Source of the DNA: Arthrobacter sp. ERGS1:01
GTDB lineage: Bacteria; Actinomycetota; Actinomycetes; Actinomycetales; Micrococcaceae
Direction of reading: 5' to 3'
Assembly: GCF_001281315.1 (NCBI RefSeq)
Contig: NZ_CP012479.1
Span: 2,170,001-2,234,000 of the forward strand
Length of the DNA: 64,000 bases
The translations under genes and the position numbers were made by a program. Position 1 is the first letter of the stretch, and every line of letters begins with the position of its first letter. Under the pieces are notes generated by a model. That model was not told the DNA's origin. It saw nothing but the letters and a program-made list of their open reading frames with translations, and ran no database searches. Positions 28,301-36,568 of the stretch are shown in pieces.

Positions 28301-29352
28301 ACGGTGGCTCCCGGGTTCGTGGCCAGGTCCGTGACGCTTTGCGCGTCCTTGTACACGACGGGGCCGGAGGCGTTGGTGGCCCAGCCCATGAACTTGTAGC
28401 CGGAGCGGGTGAAGCCGTTGGCGGTCAGTGCCGCGGATTGCCCCGCGGCCAGGTTCTGCGAGGCGGTGGTGCCGCCGTCGGACCCGTTGCCGTTGAAGGC
28501 CACCGTGTAGTTGACGGTGGTCGGCTTGCTCGCCGTGTAGTCGGCGGCCACCTGGGCGCCGGGGATGGCGGCGTTGAAGAAGGAGAAGTTGTCGATGGAG
28601 GCGTTGACGTAGCCGTCTCCGGTGTCGTTCTCGCTGCCGCCCAGGCCGCCGATGTTGAAGGCCAGGCCGCTGTTGAATGCCGCCGAGGCGGTGATCGAGC
28701 CTGCCGGTGCGGTGGACTTTTGTACGCCGTCCACGTAGAACGTTGCCGTGTTGGCTGTCCGGTCGACGACGACGGCCACGTGGTGCCAGGCGTTGAGGAT
28801 GTTGGGGGTGGCGCCGTGGACGTATTCCTTGGTGCCGCCGGAGGTCTGGCCCCAGCACGCCTCGAGCACGCCCGGGGTGGTCTGGTTGTACAGGGAAAGG
28901 CCCTTGTTGTTGCAGGAGGCGAAGTTCTGGTTGCTGACGATGGGGCCGTAGGAGGTCCGGCTTGCCTCCGACATCCAGAATTCGTAGGAGAAGCTTGCGG
29001 AGGCATCGGTCTGCCCCGCCACGAGCGGCAGTTTCAGGTAGTTGGCCCCGCCGCTGACGGATGCGGCTTGGCCGGACACGCCGGTCACATATGCCGGGGT
29101 GCCCTTCCAGACGGCGTTGTTGCCGCTGCCGGAGGAATCGGTGACGGTGGTCCCGGTGTCGCCGTCGAAGGTGTACGAGGCCACGGGCTTGATGGCATCC
29201 GCGGGGTCGTAGGCCGGGGCGGCCGAGGCCGCGTAGGCCACGCCGACGACGCTGGCGACGACGATTGCCGCCGTCGTGCCCGCAGCAATGAGGCGGTGTG
29301 AACGGGATCGGGGTATGGGGATGGTGGAGTTGGGGCGGGGGGATGCGGCCAT
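25378..29352 (-). CDS. LAxTG-anchored surface protein: two LamG domains, nuclease-fold domain, Ig-like domains
   Basis: 1324 residues. A signal peptide near residues 20-45 is followed by a LamG-like domain (48-280), an InlB/Listeria-type repeat (about 285-355, GFTRSGYKFMGWATNA), a second LamG domain (360-590), an Ig-like segment, then an endonuclease/exonuclease/phosphatase-fold domain (about 705-1000). More Ig-like modules and a Pro/Thr/Ser-rich stalk follow. The tail LASTGANAGLPLALA plus RRREAE matches the LAxTG signal of class E sortases. GGAGAAG precedes the ATG. It follows the phospholipase C gene on the same strand, so both may respond to one condition. Natural substrate unknown. Confidence 0.85.
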   Translation of the reverse strand: MAASPRPNSTIPIPRSRSHRLIAAGTTAAIVVASVVGVAYAASAAPAYDPADAIKPVASYTFDGDTGTTVTDSSGSGNNAVWKGTPAYVTGVSGQAASVSGGANYLKLPLVAGQTDASASFSYEFWMSEASRTSYGPIVSNQNFASCNNKGLSLYNQTTPGVLEACWGQTSGGTKEYVHGATPNILNAWHHVAVVVDRTANTATFYVDGVQKSTAPAGSITASAAFNSGLAFNIGGLGGSENDTGDGYVNASIDNFSFFNAAIPGAQVAADYTASKPTTVNYTVAFNGNGSDGGTTASQNLAAGQSAALTANGFTRSGYKFMGWATNASGPVVYKDAQSVTDLATNPGATVSLYAVWNRYRAVGDTVAPVVSYDFTNDSGTTVTDSSGNGNAGTWSGTPSYASAVSGNGAYVNSPAGSNKGVNFFSLPLVAGQTDASASFSYVFWMNEAATSSDSPIVSNQDFLHCYNKGTTLYNTAGNPGILRACFGQNGTSTSQNYLANVSANSVIGAWHQVAMVADRTAGTMTTYVDGEQTAQSTALTSAFNLMSGRPFAVGAEGSGTDTTDGFINATIDNFDFYNAPISAAQIQNEYAAVKANTAVSNTGSTIDKGFVTDTFRAPQVREGGTVSQPVSGLWNGNAVTSYTKVSGDDWLSVGTDGTVTGTAPSGASQDPGTITVKATDGTTTSQITVEVGVIGAKEAPQLATATWNLWDAGSHVNDSTFKDLAVIASNGLDVIGVQEDNGTVATALAAALGWHAVEGAGGVGIISAYPLDADAAARAATAVAVPAVGATAHVLGQDIRVWSAGLDDAAYGPEAACQGGVSDPAALVAAEKGTDRFTQAQGVAAAVAHDVPAAGATPVIVLSDLQSPSASDWTAATAGAHCGVGPVAWPAPALLDAAGLHDSFRVANPDPATAAGTTWSPLVATNPSTGTPEPQDRIDYIHFAGDSLKVLGSNTLVAGWPSVKNIPGNSWTSNHRAVVTTFSVGTPVPPKPAPVVSVAKPSLVLQLGATPTAAELLAKVGATSTTDGATFALDSSTIDFTKTGSYTADVTATDPATGKVSEPAGVTVKIVPVVKVTLAQTAADIALDAGKDLTEADVEAALKPALNVPGTITIDLSKVKQGASGAYPVTITGTDDDGFTASVDAQLTITVAPTSTESPSATASPSAEPTDSPSATATASPSTDPTDAPTDSPSATATASPTTDPTADPTDSPSATPTPSTSATASAKPSATATAAPSSSAAPSASASGKPGKPTASSSASVKASAGATKASSNVTSAKGQGSDLASTGANAGLPLALAALLLLLGAIALAVRLVVIRRREAE
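25690..25905 (-). repeat. Tandem Pro/Thr/Ser-rich coding repeats
   Basis: Repeats of a unit around (S/T)PSATATASP-TDPTD inside the surface protein stalk, seen as near-identical DNA blocks such as GGCGAATCGGTTGG. They probably form an extended cell-wall spanning region. Slippage or assembly length errors are likely here. Confidence 0.7.
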
Positions 29353-29409
29353 AAGCTTCTCCAGCTGGCTCGGTGGGTCGGGTGGATTGGGTGACTGGGT
29401 GGCTGTGGG

Positions 29410-31602
29410 TCAGGCCGAAAGCTGGGCCACGCGGCCAGCGTAGCGGTGCTGCCAGCCGGTGCCGGTGTCGGCCGTGAGGATCACGTCGTAGTAGCCCTCC
29501 GAGGTGGGCCAGTTGATCGATTCGCTGCTGCCGGGGTGGACCCAGATGCTGCGGGTGCCGCCCAGGTAGTCGTTGGCCGCCAGTGCGTAGTGCACGGGCT
29601 GCAGGCCGTCGTTGCGCAGCGTGATCTTCACGACCGGCTCCGCGCCGGAGACAAGGTCGACGTCGACGCGCGGCACCCCGGCGTTGTTCTGCCCGGCCGG
29701 GAGCACGGTGCCGGCGTGGGAGCGGACGAAGCCGTCGGGTCCGTAGACGGAGAACGCGTATTTGCCGTCGCGGGATGAGGCGTCCCAGTTGTGGCTGGCG
29801 GACTTGGCGGCCGAGACCGTGTATGGGGTGTTGGAGAAGGCGGCGTATTTGTCCGGGAAGGCCTGCAGGCTGACGGTCTTGCCCTTGGGCCCGCCAACGA
29901 GGCTGAGCTTGGCGCTGACCGTGCCGCTGTTGCGGTCCTCGACGAAGGAGCCGTGCGGGTGGAAGGACAGCGGGCGGTGGCGCAGCGTGCCGCCGTCCCA
30001 CTTGTCGGCGGCCGGCACCTGGGTGCTGATGGTGCCGCCGGCGCGGGCGATCTGCACGAGGGCGTCCGTGTCCGGCAGCGACGGGGTGTCGAAGATGGGG
30101 TTCGCGAAGTCCATGGAGCTGGTCAGGTCCCCGCTGATGCCGCGGCGCCAGTCAGTGATGGTGGTGCTGAGGGCAGGGGTTCCCTGTGCGGTGGTCCACT
30201 TCTCCAGGAACTGGATGATGGAGGTGTGGTCGAACGTCTCGCCGCTGACCCAGCCGCCGCGCGTCCACGGGGAGACCAGGATGGCCGGGACCCGGGCACC
30301 GTAGCCGATGGGGGTGCTGCCGGAGTACTCCCCCGGGGTGCCGGGCTCGGCGTACGGCGGCAGGACGTGGTCGAAGTAGCCGTCGTTCTCGTCGAACGTC
30401 ATGATCAGCAGGGTGCTCTTCCACAGGTCCGGGTTGCCCTGCAGCGTCTGGATCACGCGGTTGCTGAAGTGGGCGCCGTGCTCGGGGTTTGCCGAGGGGT
30501 GTTCGGACCAGCTGTAGGGGGCCACGATCCAGGAGACCTGCGGGAGCGGGTTGGCGGCGGCCGGCTGGCAGGCGGCGATGAAGTCCTTCAGGACGCCGTT
30601 GAGGTTGGCGTCGCTGTCGTTGTTCGGCGTGCCGGTGGAGGCGTACGGGGCGGAGCCGGCACGCCAGACAAGGCCGGTGCCGGGCGCGTTCTTCACGGGG
30701 TCGGCCCTGTTGGCAAGGTCGGTGGCCGTGGAGCCGGAAGTCGTGAAGGCGGAGAATCCGCGGATGGGGCTGTCGGTGTAGTCGCCCACCCAGCTGCTGC
30801 CGTTGTTGGTGTTGTCAACGTAGATGCGCCACGAGACGCCGGCGTTCTGCAGCGCCTCGGGGTAGGTCTGCCAGGTGCGGTTGCCGTCGGATTCGCCGCC
30901 GTTGCCGGTGACGCCGTTGGAGGTGCCGGTCCAGTGGTAGAGGCGGTTCGGCGTGGTCGGGCCCATGACCGAGCAGTGCCAGTTGTCGCAGATCGTGTAG
31001 GCGCTGGCCAGCGACCACTGCCACGGGATTTCCTCGCCCGTGAGGTACTGCATGGTGGGGGCGCCCTTGGCACCGATCCAGTTGTTGTACCGGCCCGAGT
31101 TCCAGGCTCCCAATCCGCCGGAGTACGAGTGGTCAAGGCCCGTGGTGGTGCCCGCGACGGTGGTGACCCGGGTGGGCTTGACGAACGACGAGCCGTTGGG
31201 CTGGGAGAAGACGTCGGCGCCGTTCTGGAAGCGCAGCGCCTGCTTGTCGTTGAAGCCGCGCACGCCCGGCAGCGCGCCGAAGTAGTGGTCAAAGGCGCGG
31301 TTTTCCTGCACCAGGACCACCACGTGCTTGATGTCGGTGATGTCGCCCTTGAAGCCGGCGGGCAGCGCGTACTTCACCGGTGCGGCGTTCGTCCCCGCCG
31401 TCTTGAGGCCGGCGGTGTTTGTTCCCGTGCCGGATTGCGCCCAGGCGGCGCCCGCGGTGCCGGTGAGCGTCCCCACGCTGCCCAACAGCCCCAGCGCCTT
31501 GAGCATGCCGCGACGCGAAAGCCCCGAGCGGAGGACTTCCGGGGGCACGCTCTCCTTGCGCACGTACGGGTCGGGGGTAAATTCTTTGGGCTCGCTGGAC
31601 AT
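29410..31602 (-). CDS. Phosphocholine-specific phospholipase C, Tat-exported
   Basis: About 730 residues. A Tat signal (LSRRGMLKALGL) is followed by the non-hemolytic phospholipase C/acid phosphatase-like catalytic domain: VVLVQENRAFDHYFGALPGV near residue 100 and DENDGYFDHVLPP near 395. The last 200 residues hold two DUF756-type C-terminal domains typical of bacterial phosphocholine-specific PLC. It acts outside the cell on phosphatidylcholine or sphingomyelin. AAGGA precedes the ATG at 31602; the frame extends upstream without a start signal. Gene neighbours are the LAxTG surface protein and a GntR regulator. Confidence 0.92.
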   Translation of the reverse strand: MSSEPKEFTPDPYVRKESVPPEVLRSGLSRRGMLKALGLLGSVGTLTGTAGAAWAQSGTGTNTAGLKTAGTNAAPVKYALPAGFKGDITDIKHVVVLVQENRAFDHYFGALPGVRGFNDKQALRFQNGADVFSQPNGSSFVKPTRVTTVAGTTTGLDHSYSGGLGAWNSGRYNNWIGAKGAPTMQYLTGEEIPWQWSLASAYTICDNWHCSVMGPTTPNRLYHWTGTSNGVTGNGGESDGNRTWQTYPEALQNAGVSWRIYVDNTNNGSSWVGDYTDSPIRGFSAFTTSGSTATDLANRADPVKNAPGTGLVWRAGSAPYASTGTPNNDSDANLNGVLKDFIAACQPAAANPLPQVSWIVAPYSWSEHPSANPEHGAHFSNRVIQTLQGNPDLWKSTLLIMTFDENDGYFDHVLPPYAEPGTPGEYSGSTPIGYGARVPAILVSPWTRGGWVSGETFDHTSIIQFLEKWTTAQGTPALSTTITDWRRGISGDLTSSMDFANPIFDTPSLPDTDALVQIARAGGTISTQVPAADKWDGGTLRHRPLSFHPHGSFVEDRNSGTVSAKLSLVGGPKGKTVSLQAFPDKYAAFSNTPYTVSAAKSASHNWDASSRDGKYAFSVYGPDGFVRSHAGTVLPAGQNNAGVPRVDVDLVSGAEPVVKITLRNDGLQPVHYALAANDYLGGTRSIWVHPGSSESINWPTSEGYYDVILTADTGTGWQHRYAGRVAQLSA

Positions 31603-31717
31603 GGGATTCCTTAGTTCGGGGAGGTCTGGGCCGTTCACAGAGAAACAGCCCAAAACCAACCCTTGGTGAACAGAAGGAATCAAAAGGGGATAACCCGCCA
31701 CGTCCTACAACATCGGC

Positions 31718-31741
31718 GGGCCCAGTGTGCGCACTGGGTCC
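31718..31741. terminator. Hairpin between the GntR gene and phospholipase C gene
   Basis: CCCAGTG (31721-31727), TGCG, CACTGGG (31732-31738) with flanking pairs extend to about 10 base pairs. No T run. It may end the GntR transcript or be an operator in the phospholipase C promoter region. Confidence 0.45.
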
Positions 31742-31771
31742 CTTCCCGCACTTCCGTGACGTCCCCGCCGG

Positions 31772-32494
31772 CTACACCAGCGCGCGCGTGCTCTCCCCCG
31801 CGTTCACGTTGAACGCGATGGTCCCCGCCCGGTAACGGTCCTCCCCCAGCTCGATGACCCGCCCGTCGCTGGTGGTGGTGACGCGGCTGACCTGCAGCAA
31901 AGGACTTGATCGCCGCACCCCCAACAGCTCCGCATCCTGCTTGGATGCGGCCGCAACCTCGATCCGGTGGTTCCCCAACGCCACCCGGATGCCCGCAGCA
32001 GCCAGCGCAGCGGTGGTCGAGACGGCGTCGTCGGGCAGGACATCAATCAACGGGGCAACCCAGGGCGCCCAAACGGAACGCTCAATCATCACCAGGCTGC
32101 CATCCAGTGAACGGACCCGGGTCACGCACAGCAGCGGCTCACCCAGGCCCACGTGCAATTGCTGGGCCTCACGGGCGCTCGCCGGCCGCCGCTCCTTCAA
32201 CGCCACGAGCCCGCCCGGCACACGGCCGCCCGCCTGCGCCCATTCGGTGAACGACTGCATCCGCTCAAAGCCCTGCGCCTGGTGGGGTGCCTGGACGAAC
32301 CAGCCGCCGCGGGGGCTGGAACGGACCAGCGACTGCCGTGCCAGCTGTGCCATCGCCCGGCGGATCAGGCTGCGGGTGACCCCGTACTCCGCCGCCAGCG
32401 CGGCCTCGCTGGCAATCCGGCTGCCGACGGCGAACTCCCCCGACTCGATCCGCTGCCGCAGCTCGACGGCGATCGCCGCATACCCGGCGGTCAC
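31772..32494 (-). CDS. GntR/HutC-family regulator with UTRA domain
   Basis: 240 residues. N-terminal winged helix (GVTRSLIRRAMAQLARQSLV, FVQAP) and C-terminal UTRA ligand-binding domain (VTRVRSLDGSLVMIERSVW, LGEDRYRAGTIAFNV) mark the HutC subgroup. Its ligand is unknown. It lies upstream of the phospholipase C gene on the same strand with a hairpin between, so it may control that gene; PhnF-like members respond to phosphorus compounds, which would fit, but this is inference. Confidence 0.88.
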   Translation of the reverse strand: MTAGYAAIAVELRQRIESGEFAVGSRIASEAALAAEYGVTRSLIRRAMAQLARQSLVRSSPRGGWFVQAPHQAQGFERMQSFTEWAQAGGRVPGGLVALKERRPASAREAQQLHVGLGEPLLCVTRVRSLDGSLVMIERSVWAPWVAPLIDVLPDDAVSTTAALAAAGIRVALGNHRIEVAAASKQDAELLGVRRSSPLLQVSRVTTTSDGRVIELGEDRYRAGTIAFNVNAGESTRALV

Positions 32495-32633
32495 CGGCCG
32501 CCATTTCGCGAAGGTCCGGCGGTGATCGACCGGCGTGGACCCGGGCGCCCGTCGCGGCTCGTTCTTCTCATGCGCCTATCTTCCCAGACGACGCCGTGCG
32601 CCCGCCGACGGCGAGCGCGGCGGGCCACACGGC

Positions 32634-33395
32634 TTAGGCGGTCTTGCGCCGGTAGCTTGTCACCGCGACGGCGTAGGCGACGGCGAGGATGCCCACGCAC
32701 CAGGCGAGTGCGATCCAGATGTCCCCGCCGACGGGCTGCTGTGCGAGCAGCTTTCGGATCGTGTCGACGATGGAGGTGACGGGCTGGTTCTCGGCGAAGG
32801 CGCGTACGGGCCCCGGCATGGAGGCGGTGGGCACGAACGCCGAACTGATGAAGGGCAGGAAGATCAGCGGGTAGGAGAATGCGCTCGCACCGTCCACGGA
32901 TTTCGCGGTCAGGCCTGCGATCACGGCCAGCCAGGTCAGGGCCAGGGTGAACAGGACCAGGATGCCGGCCACGGCGAGCCAGGCGGGTACTCCCGCCCCT
33001 GAGCGGAAGCCCATGATGAGGGCCACGAGCACGACGACGACGATCGAGATCAGGTTCGCCACCAGTGAGGTGAGGACATGGGCCCACAGCACCGAGGAGC
33101 GTGCGATCGGCATGGATTGGAATCGTTCGAAGATGCCGGTCTGCAGGTCCAGGAAGAGCCGGTAGGCGGTGTAGGAGATGCCCGAGGCGATCGTGATGAG
33201 CAGGATGCCGGGCAACAGGTAGGTCACGTAGGGGCCCGAGCCGTGTTTGATGGCGCCGCCGAACACGTAGACGAACAATAACATGAAGGCGATGGGCATG
33301 AGTGCCGTGGTGATGATGGTGTCCATGCTGCGTGTGACGTGGCGCAGGGACCGTCCCAGCAGGACTGCCGTGTCGCCGAAGAAATGCTTGTTCAT
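32634..33395 (-). CDS. ABC-2 type exporter permease (DrrB-like)
   Basis: About 253 residues with six spans (SISYTAYRLFLDLQTGIFER, FQSMPIARSSVLWAHVLTSL are typical of the DrrB/ABC-2 family). The preferred start is ATG 33395 with GAGG 8 bases upstream; ATG 33413 overlaps the end of the ATPase gene. It pairs with the ATPase to export a drug-like compound. Last gene of a PadR/DUF1048/ATPase/permease operon. Confidence 0.9.
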   Translation of the reverse strand: MNKHFFGDTAVLLGRSLRHVTRSMDTIITTALMPIAFMLLFVYVFGGAIKHGSGPYVTYLLPGILLITIASGISYTAYRLFLDLQTGIFERFQSMPIARSSVLWAHVLTSLVANLISIVVVVLVALIMGFRSGAGVPAWLAVAGILVLFTLALTWLAVIAGLTAKSVDGASAFSYPLIFLPFISSAFVPTASMPGPVRAFAENQPVTSIVDTIRKLLAQQPVGGDIWIALAWCVGILAVAYAVAVTSYRRKTA

Positions 33396-33405
33396 TGCAC
33401 TTACC

Positions 33406-34218
33406 TCACTCATTCGTGGCGACGCGGGGGTTGCCGGCGTCGTCGTCCTTGCTTGCGTCACCGACGATGGCGAAGAAGACGTCCTCGAGGGTGGGTTGTT
33501 TCTCGACGTATTCGACCTTGGCGGGCGGAAGCAGTGCCTTCAGCTCCGCCAGTGTGCCGTTGACGATGATCCGGCCCTCGTTCAGGATGGCGATCCTGTC
33601 GGCGAGCTGTTCGGCCTCGTCCAGGTACTGCGTGGTGAGCAGCACGGTGGTGCCGTGGCCGGCGAGTTCCTTCACGGCCTGCCACACCTCGATGCGGGCC
33701 TGGGGGTCGAGCCCCGTGGTCGGTTCGTCGAGGAAGATGACCGGCGGGTTCCCGATAAGGCTCATGGCGATGTCGAGCCGGCGGCGCATGCCGCCCGAGT
33801 ACGTCGCCACCTTCCGGGTGGCCGCGTCGGTCAGCGAGAACCGCGCCAACAGGCCATCGGCGATGGTGCCGGGGTTCTTCAGGTGCCGCAGCCTGGCCAC
33901 CAGGACCAGGTTTTCCCGGCCGGTGAGGATCTCATCGACGGCGGCAAACTGTCCCGTCAGGCTGATGGACTCCCGCACGTCCGGCGCCTGCGTGACGACG
34001 TCGAAGCCGTTGACGCCGGCCGTGCCGGAATCGGCCTTGAGGAGTGTGGCCAGGATGTTCACGACGGTGGTCTTGCCCGCCCCGTTCGATCCGAGCAGGG
34101 CGAAGATGCTGCCGCGGGCGACGTCGAAGTCCACGCCGCGCAGCACCTCCACGTTCTTGTATGACTTTGTCAGCTCCCGCACGTGGATTGCGGGTGCCTG
34201 GTCCTGTTGGGTTGTCAT
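33406..34218 (-). CDS. ABC exporter ATP-binding protein (DrrA-like)
   Basis: 270 residues. Walker A LGSNGAGKTTVVN, signature YSGGMRRRLDIAMSL and Walker B VIFLDEPTTGLDPQ are intact. The C-terminal segment (EKQPTLEDVFFAIVGD) is the usual DrrA tail. Partner of the downstream permease; start ATG 34218. Substrate unknown; drug or lipid efflux is likely for the family. Confidence 0.93.
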   Translation of the reverse strand: MTTQQDQAPAIHVRELTKSYKNVEVLRGVDFDVARGSIFALLGSNGAGKTTVVNILATLLKADSGTAGVNGFDVVTQAPDVRESISLTGQFAAVDEILTGRENLVLVARLRHLKNPGTIADGLLARFSLTDAATRKVATYSGGMRRRLDIAMSLIGNPPVIFLDEPTTGLDPQARIEVWQAVKELAGHGTTVLLTTQYLDEAEQLADRIAILNEGRIIVNGTLAELKALLPPAKVEYVEKQPTLEDVFFAIVGDASKDDDAGNPRVATNE

Positions 34219-34242
34219 CTGCTTCTCCCTACATCCGAAGGG

Positions 34243-34608
34243 TTATTGTTCGGCGCCGGTGGCGCCGTCGATGGCCTTGTTCAGCCGGTCCCGTTCCTTG
34301 TCGATCCAGGTCTTGCCGTCATAGGCCTGGGCGAAGGTGTCGGCGAAATCGACCGGATCCTCGCCGACGATTGCCCGCACGGGTGTTCCGTCGACGGCGG
34401 CACGCTCCCAGAGGTCGACGAAGTCGCCCATCATCTTCAGTGCGGTCTCGCCGTCCGTGACGCCGCCGGTATACATGAAGTACCGCATCAGCGCCTTGGC
34501 AGTGGTGCCGTAGGGCTCGGGCAGGCTCTCCATGCGGGCCTTGTGTTGGCGGTATTGCTTCTTTTGTTCGAGTGATCCGGTAACCAGCTCGATCCACTTT
34601 GCAGCCAT
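34243..34608 (-). CDS. DUF1048-family protein
   Basis: 121 residues, mostly helical, matching DUF1048 (for example GDFVDLWERAAVDGTPVRAI, DPVDFADTFAQAY). DUF1048 proteins are commonly encoded beside PadR regulators and ABC exporters, as here; biochemical role unknown. It lies 2 bases after the PadR gene, same operon. Confidence 0.85.
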   Translation of the reverse strand: MAAKWIELVTGSLEQKKQYRQHKARMESLPEPYGTTAKALMRYFMYTGGVTDGETALKMMGDFVDLWERAAVDGTPVRAIVGEDPVDFADTFAQAYDGKTWIDKERDRLNKAIDGATGAEQ

Positions 34609-34610
34609 TT

Positions 34611-34940
34611 CTAGTCTTCTCCTTCGTGGAGCTGTGCAAGACGTTCAGCGAGGAAGCTCCAGGTCCTCCAGAACTCGTCAAGGTATTCACGACCTTGGGC
34701 GTTGAGGGAATACACCTTGCGTGGCGGGCCCTTCTCCGACGGAACCTTCTCCACGTCGACCAGGCCGTTGCGTTCGATCCGCACGAGGATCGCGTAGACG
34801 GTCCCTTCGGCGATCTCGGTGAAGCCCTGGTCCCGCAGCCTCGCCGTTGTCTCATATCCGTACGCGGGACGAACGGCCAGGATCGCAAGGACGATGCCCT
34901 CAAGGGTTCCCTTGAGCATCTCCGTCATTTGCTTCCCCAT
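34611..34940 (-). CDS. PadR-family regulator
   Basis: 109 residues. Winged helix typical of PadR: GTLEGIVLAILAVRPAYGYE at the start, then RIERNGLVDVEKVPSEKGPP and KVYSLNAQGREYL. First gene of the PadR-DUF1048-ATPase-permease operon. It probably represses the operon by binding the inverted repeats upstream and releases on a transported ligand. Confidence 0.9.
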   Translation of the reverse strand: MGKQMTEMLKGTLEGIVLAILAVRPAYGYETTARLRDQGFTEIAEGTVYAILVRIERNGLVDVEKVPSEKGPPRKVYSLNAQGREYLDEFWRTWSFLAERLAQLHEGED

Positions 34941-34972
34941 GGGACACCTCCTTAGCTACTCAGCATTACTAA

Positions 34973-35002
34973 CTACTAGTACATAGTAGCACTAGGTACT
35001 AG
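34973..35002. promoter_or_regulatory. Candidate PadR operator
   Basis: Two overlapping inverted repeats lie 35-60 bases upstream of padR: CTACTA-gtaca-TAGTAG (34973-34989) and CTAGTAC (34976-34982) with GTACTAG (34996-35002). Position and symmetry suggest the PadR binding site. Confidence 0.6.
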
Positions 35003-35186
35003 CGGCGCAAGGGGCCGCCAAGAAATTTTTGGCGCGAATTCCACGGCGGTCGGCAACACGACAACTACGCAAAATTCCTGTGGCAACCGGGGCAAGCCGT
35101 GGCTACAGTTTGAGTAGCGCATGCCGAAGCGGGCGTCCGTTCCCGGCACCCAACGGCCTGCGCGGCTCCACGGAGGAGGACAAGTG

Positions 35187-35363
35187 ATGGACCAGCAAGA
35201 ACCCACACAACACGCCGAAATTCACGAGGGCGGCTACGGTGCCCCCATGCCGGAGGATGAAATGCCCGCGCCCGGGACCGGGGAGGCGGGCCGGGAGCCG
35301 GCGGAGGGCACCGGCGTCGAACCCGGGGAAAGCGATCAGCCGGACGGTACCGAAAGCGCCTAG
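35187..35363 (+). CDS. 58-residue acidic micro-protein
   Basis: About 58 residues, very acidic and Pro/Gly-rich (MPEDEMPAPGTGEAG, GVEPGESDQPDGTESA), no membrane span. A strong GGAGGAGGA lies just before the ATG at 35187. The stop TAG overlaps the GTG of the next gene by one base, so the two should be translationally coupled. Not recognised. A TACAGT element at 35104-35109 is a candidate -10. Confidence 0.65.
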   Translation: MDQQEPTQHAEIHEGGYGAPMPEDEMPAPGTGEAGREPAEGTGVEPGESDQPDGTESA

Positions 35364-36517
35364 TGGACGTCGCGATCTGGGCGTGCTTTGCCGCCGGGGC
35401 GATTGGCGTGCTGATGACCTGGATCAGCGTCATTGGAACGTTGATCGTGCCGCGGCCCCTGCACAGCGTCCTGTCCCGGGTGACGGGACTGGCCACCATG
35501 AACGTGTTCCATGGGGTGCTGCGGCCCGTCACTTCCTACCAAATGCGCGACCGGATCCTGTCCTGGCAGGCCCCGATGTCGCTGTTCGTCCGGCTCCTGG
35601 TGTGGATGGTCCTCTTCTACGTCTCCTACGGCCTCCTGCTGCTGCCGTTCGTGGACGGCGACATCTTCCGGGCCGCGTCCGAGACCGGATCGGCGATGTT
35701 CACGCTGGGTTACGCGGCGCCTAACAACGTTGGCAACACCGTGCTGGTTTACGCCGCCGCCTATACCGGGTTGACGGTCATCGCCCTGCAGGTCAGTTAC
35801 CTGCCCACCCTCTATGCGGCGTTCAACCGGCGCGAAGCGGACGTCACGCTGCTGGTCTCACGGGCCGGCTCACCGGCATGGGGGCCGGAGCTGCTGGTCC
35901 GCACCCGCTTTGGCCGGGACGCGCACGGTGGCGTCAGCGAGCTGGCCGAACTTTACCAAACCTGGGAACGCTGGGCCGCCGACGTCGCCGAGTCCCACAG
36001 CACCTACCTCACGCTGGTCTGGTTCCGCTCCCCCGCACCGCAATCGAACTGGCTCATTTCCCTGCTGAGCGTGATGGACGCCGCGGCACTGCAACTGTCC
36101 CTGAGCCCCGGAACCGTACCCAACACCCGCGCCCGCCTGGTGCTGCGGATGGGCTTCACCTGCATGAACCAGGTGGCCCGGGCCATCCACATCCCGGTCG
36201 AGGACGACGTCGACCCCGACACCCCGCTTAACATCACCTTCGACGATTTCCAGGGGGCCGTGGAGATGCTGCGCGGCGTCGACTTCCCCGTTGAAGTCAG
36301 CGCCGACCAGGCCTGGCCGCACTTCAAGGGCTGGCGCGCCAACTACGAACGAGTGGCCTACGCCATCGCCTTCGCGATCGACGCCCCTCCCTCTATGTGG
36401 AGCGGGCCGCGGCGGTTCACCTTTGAACCGGTCCTGCCGTACCGGCCCAAGAACCGCACCTCTAAGGAGACCAGGCCGGAGGATCCGCAAATGCCGGGCC
36501 GCCGGCGGATCGGGTGA
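35363..36517 (+). CDS. Membrane protein with a K+-channel-like pore loop
   Basis: 384 residues starting at GTG 35363. Four hydrophobic segments lie in the first 160 residues (3-25, 73-95, 112-150). Between segments 2 and 4 is ETGSAMFTLGYAAPN, which resembles the pore helix and filter of two-helix potassium channels (T-V-G-Y-G) with Leu for Val and Ala for the final Gly. The remaining 230 residues are soluble and mostly helical. Coupled to the acidic micro-protein. A channel role is inference; the altered filter could mean lost selectivity or a non-channel use. Confidence 0.6.
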   Translation: MDVAIWACFAAGAIGVLMTWISVIGTLIVPRPLHSVLSRVTGLATMNVFHGVLRPVTSYQMRDRILSWQAPMSLFVRLLVWMVLFYVSYGLLLLPFVDGDIFRAASETGSAMFTLGYAAPNNVGNTVLVYAAAYTGLTVIALQVSYLPTLYAAFNRREADVTLLVSRAGSPAWGPELLVRTRFGRDAHGGVSELAELYQTWERWAADVAESHSTYLTLVWFRSPAPQSNWLISLLSVMDAAALQLSLSPGTVPNTRARLVLRMGFTCMNQVARAIHIPVEDDVDPDTPLNITFDDFQGAVEMLRGVDFPVEVSADQAWPHFKGWRANYERVAYAIAFAIDAPPSMWSGPRRFTFEPVLPYRPKNRTSKETRPEDPQMPGRRRIG

Positions 36518-36556
36518 CGCCCTCCGGGTTCCCTCGCAGGCACGACGCCGGCTTTG

Positions 36557-36568
36557 TATAGTGGGCCC
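36557..36568 (+). promoter_or_regulatory. -10 element of a leaderless VOC transcript
   Basis: TATAGT (36557-36562) ends 6 bases before the ATG at 36569, so transcription should start at or next to the start codon. Leaderless mRNAs are common in actinobacteria. Confidence 0.55.

Noticed and set aside
28010..30001. 663-codon minus-strand frame overlapping the surface protein and phospholipase C
   Set aside because: Arg/His/Gln-rich out-of-phase frame on the same strand as two well-supported genes; no start signal or family pattern.
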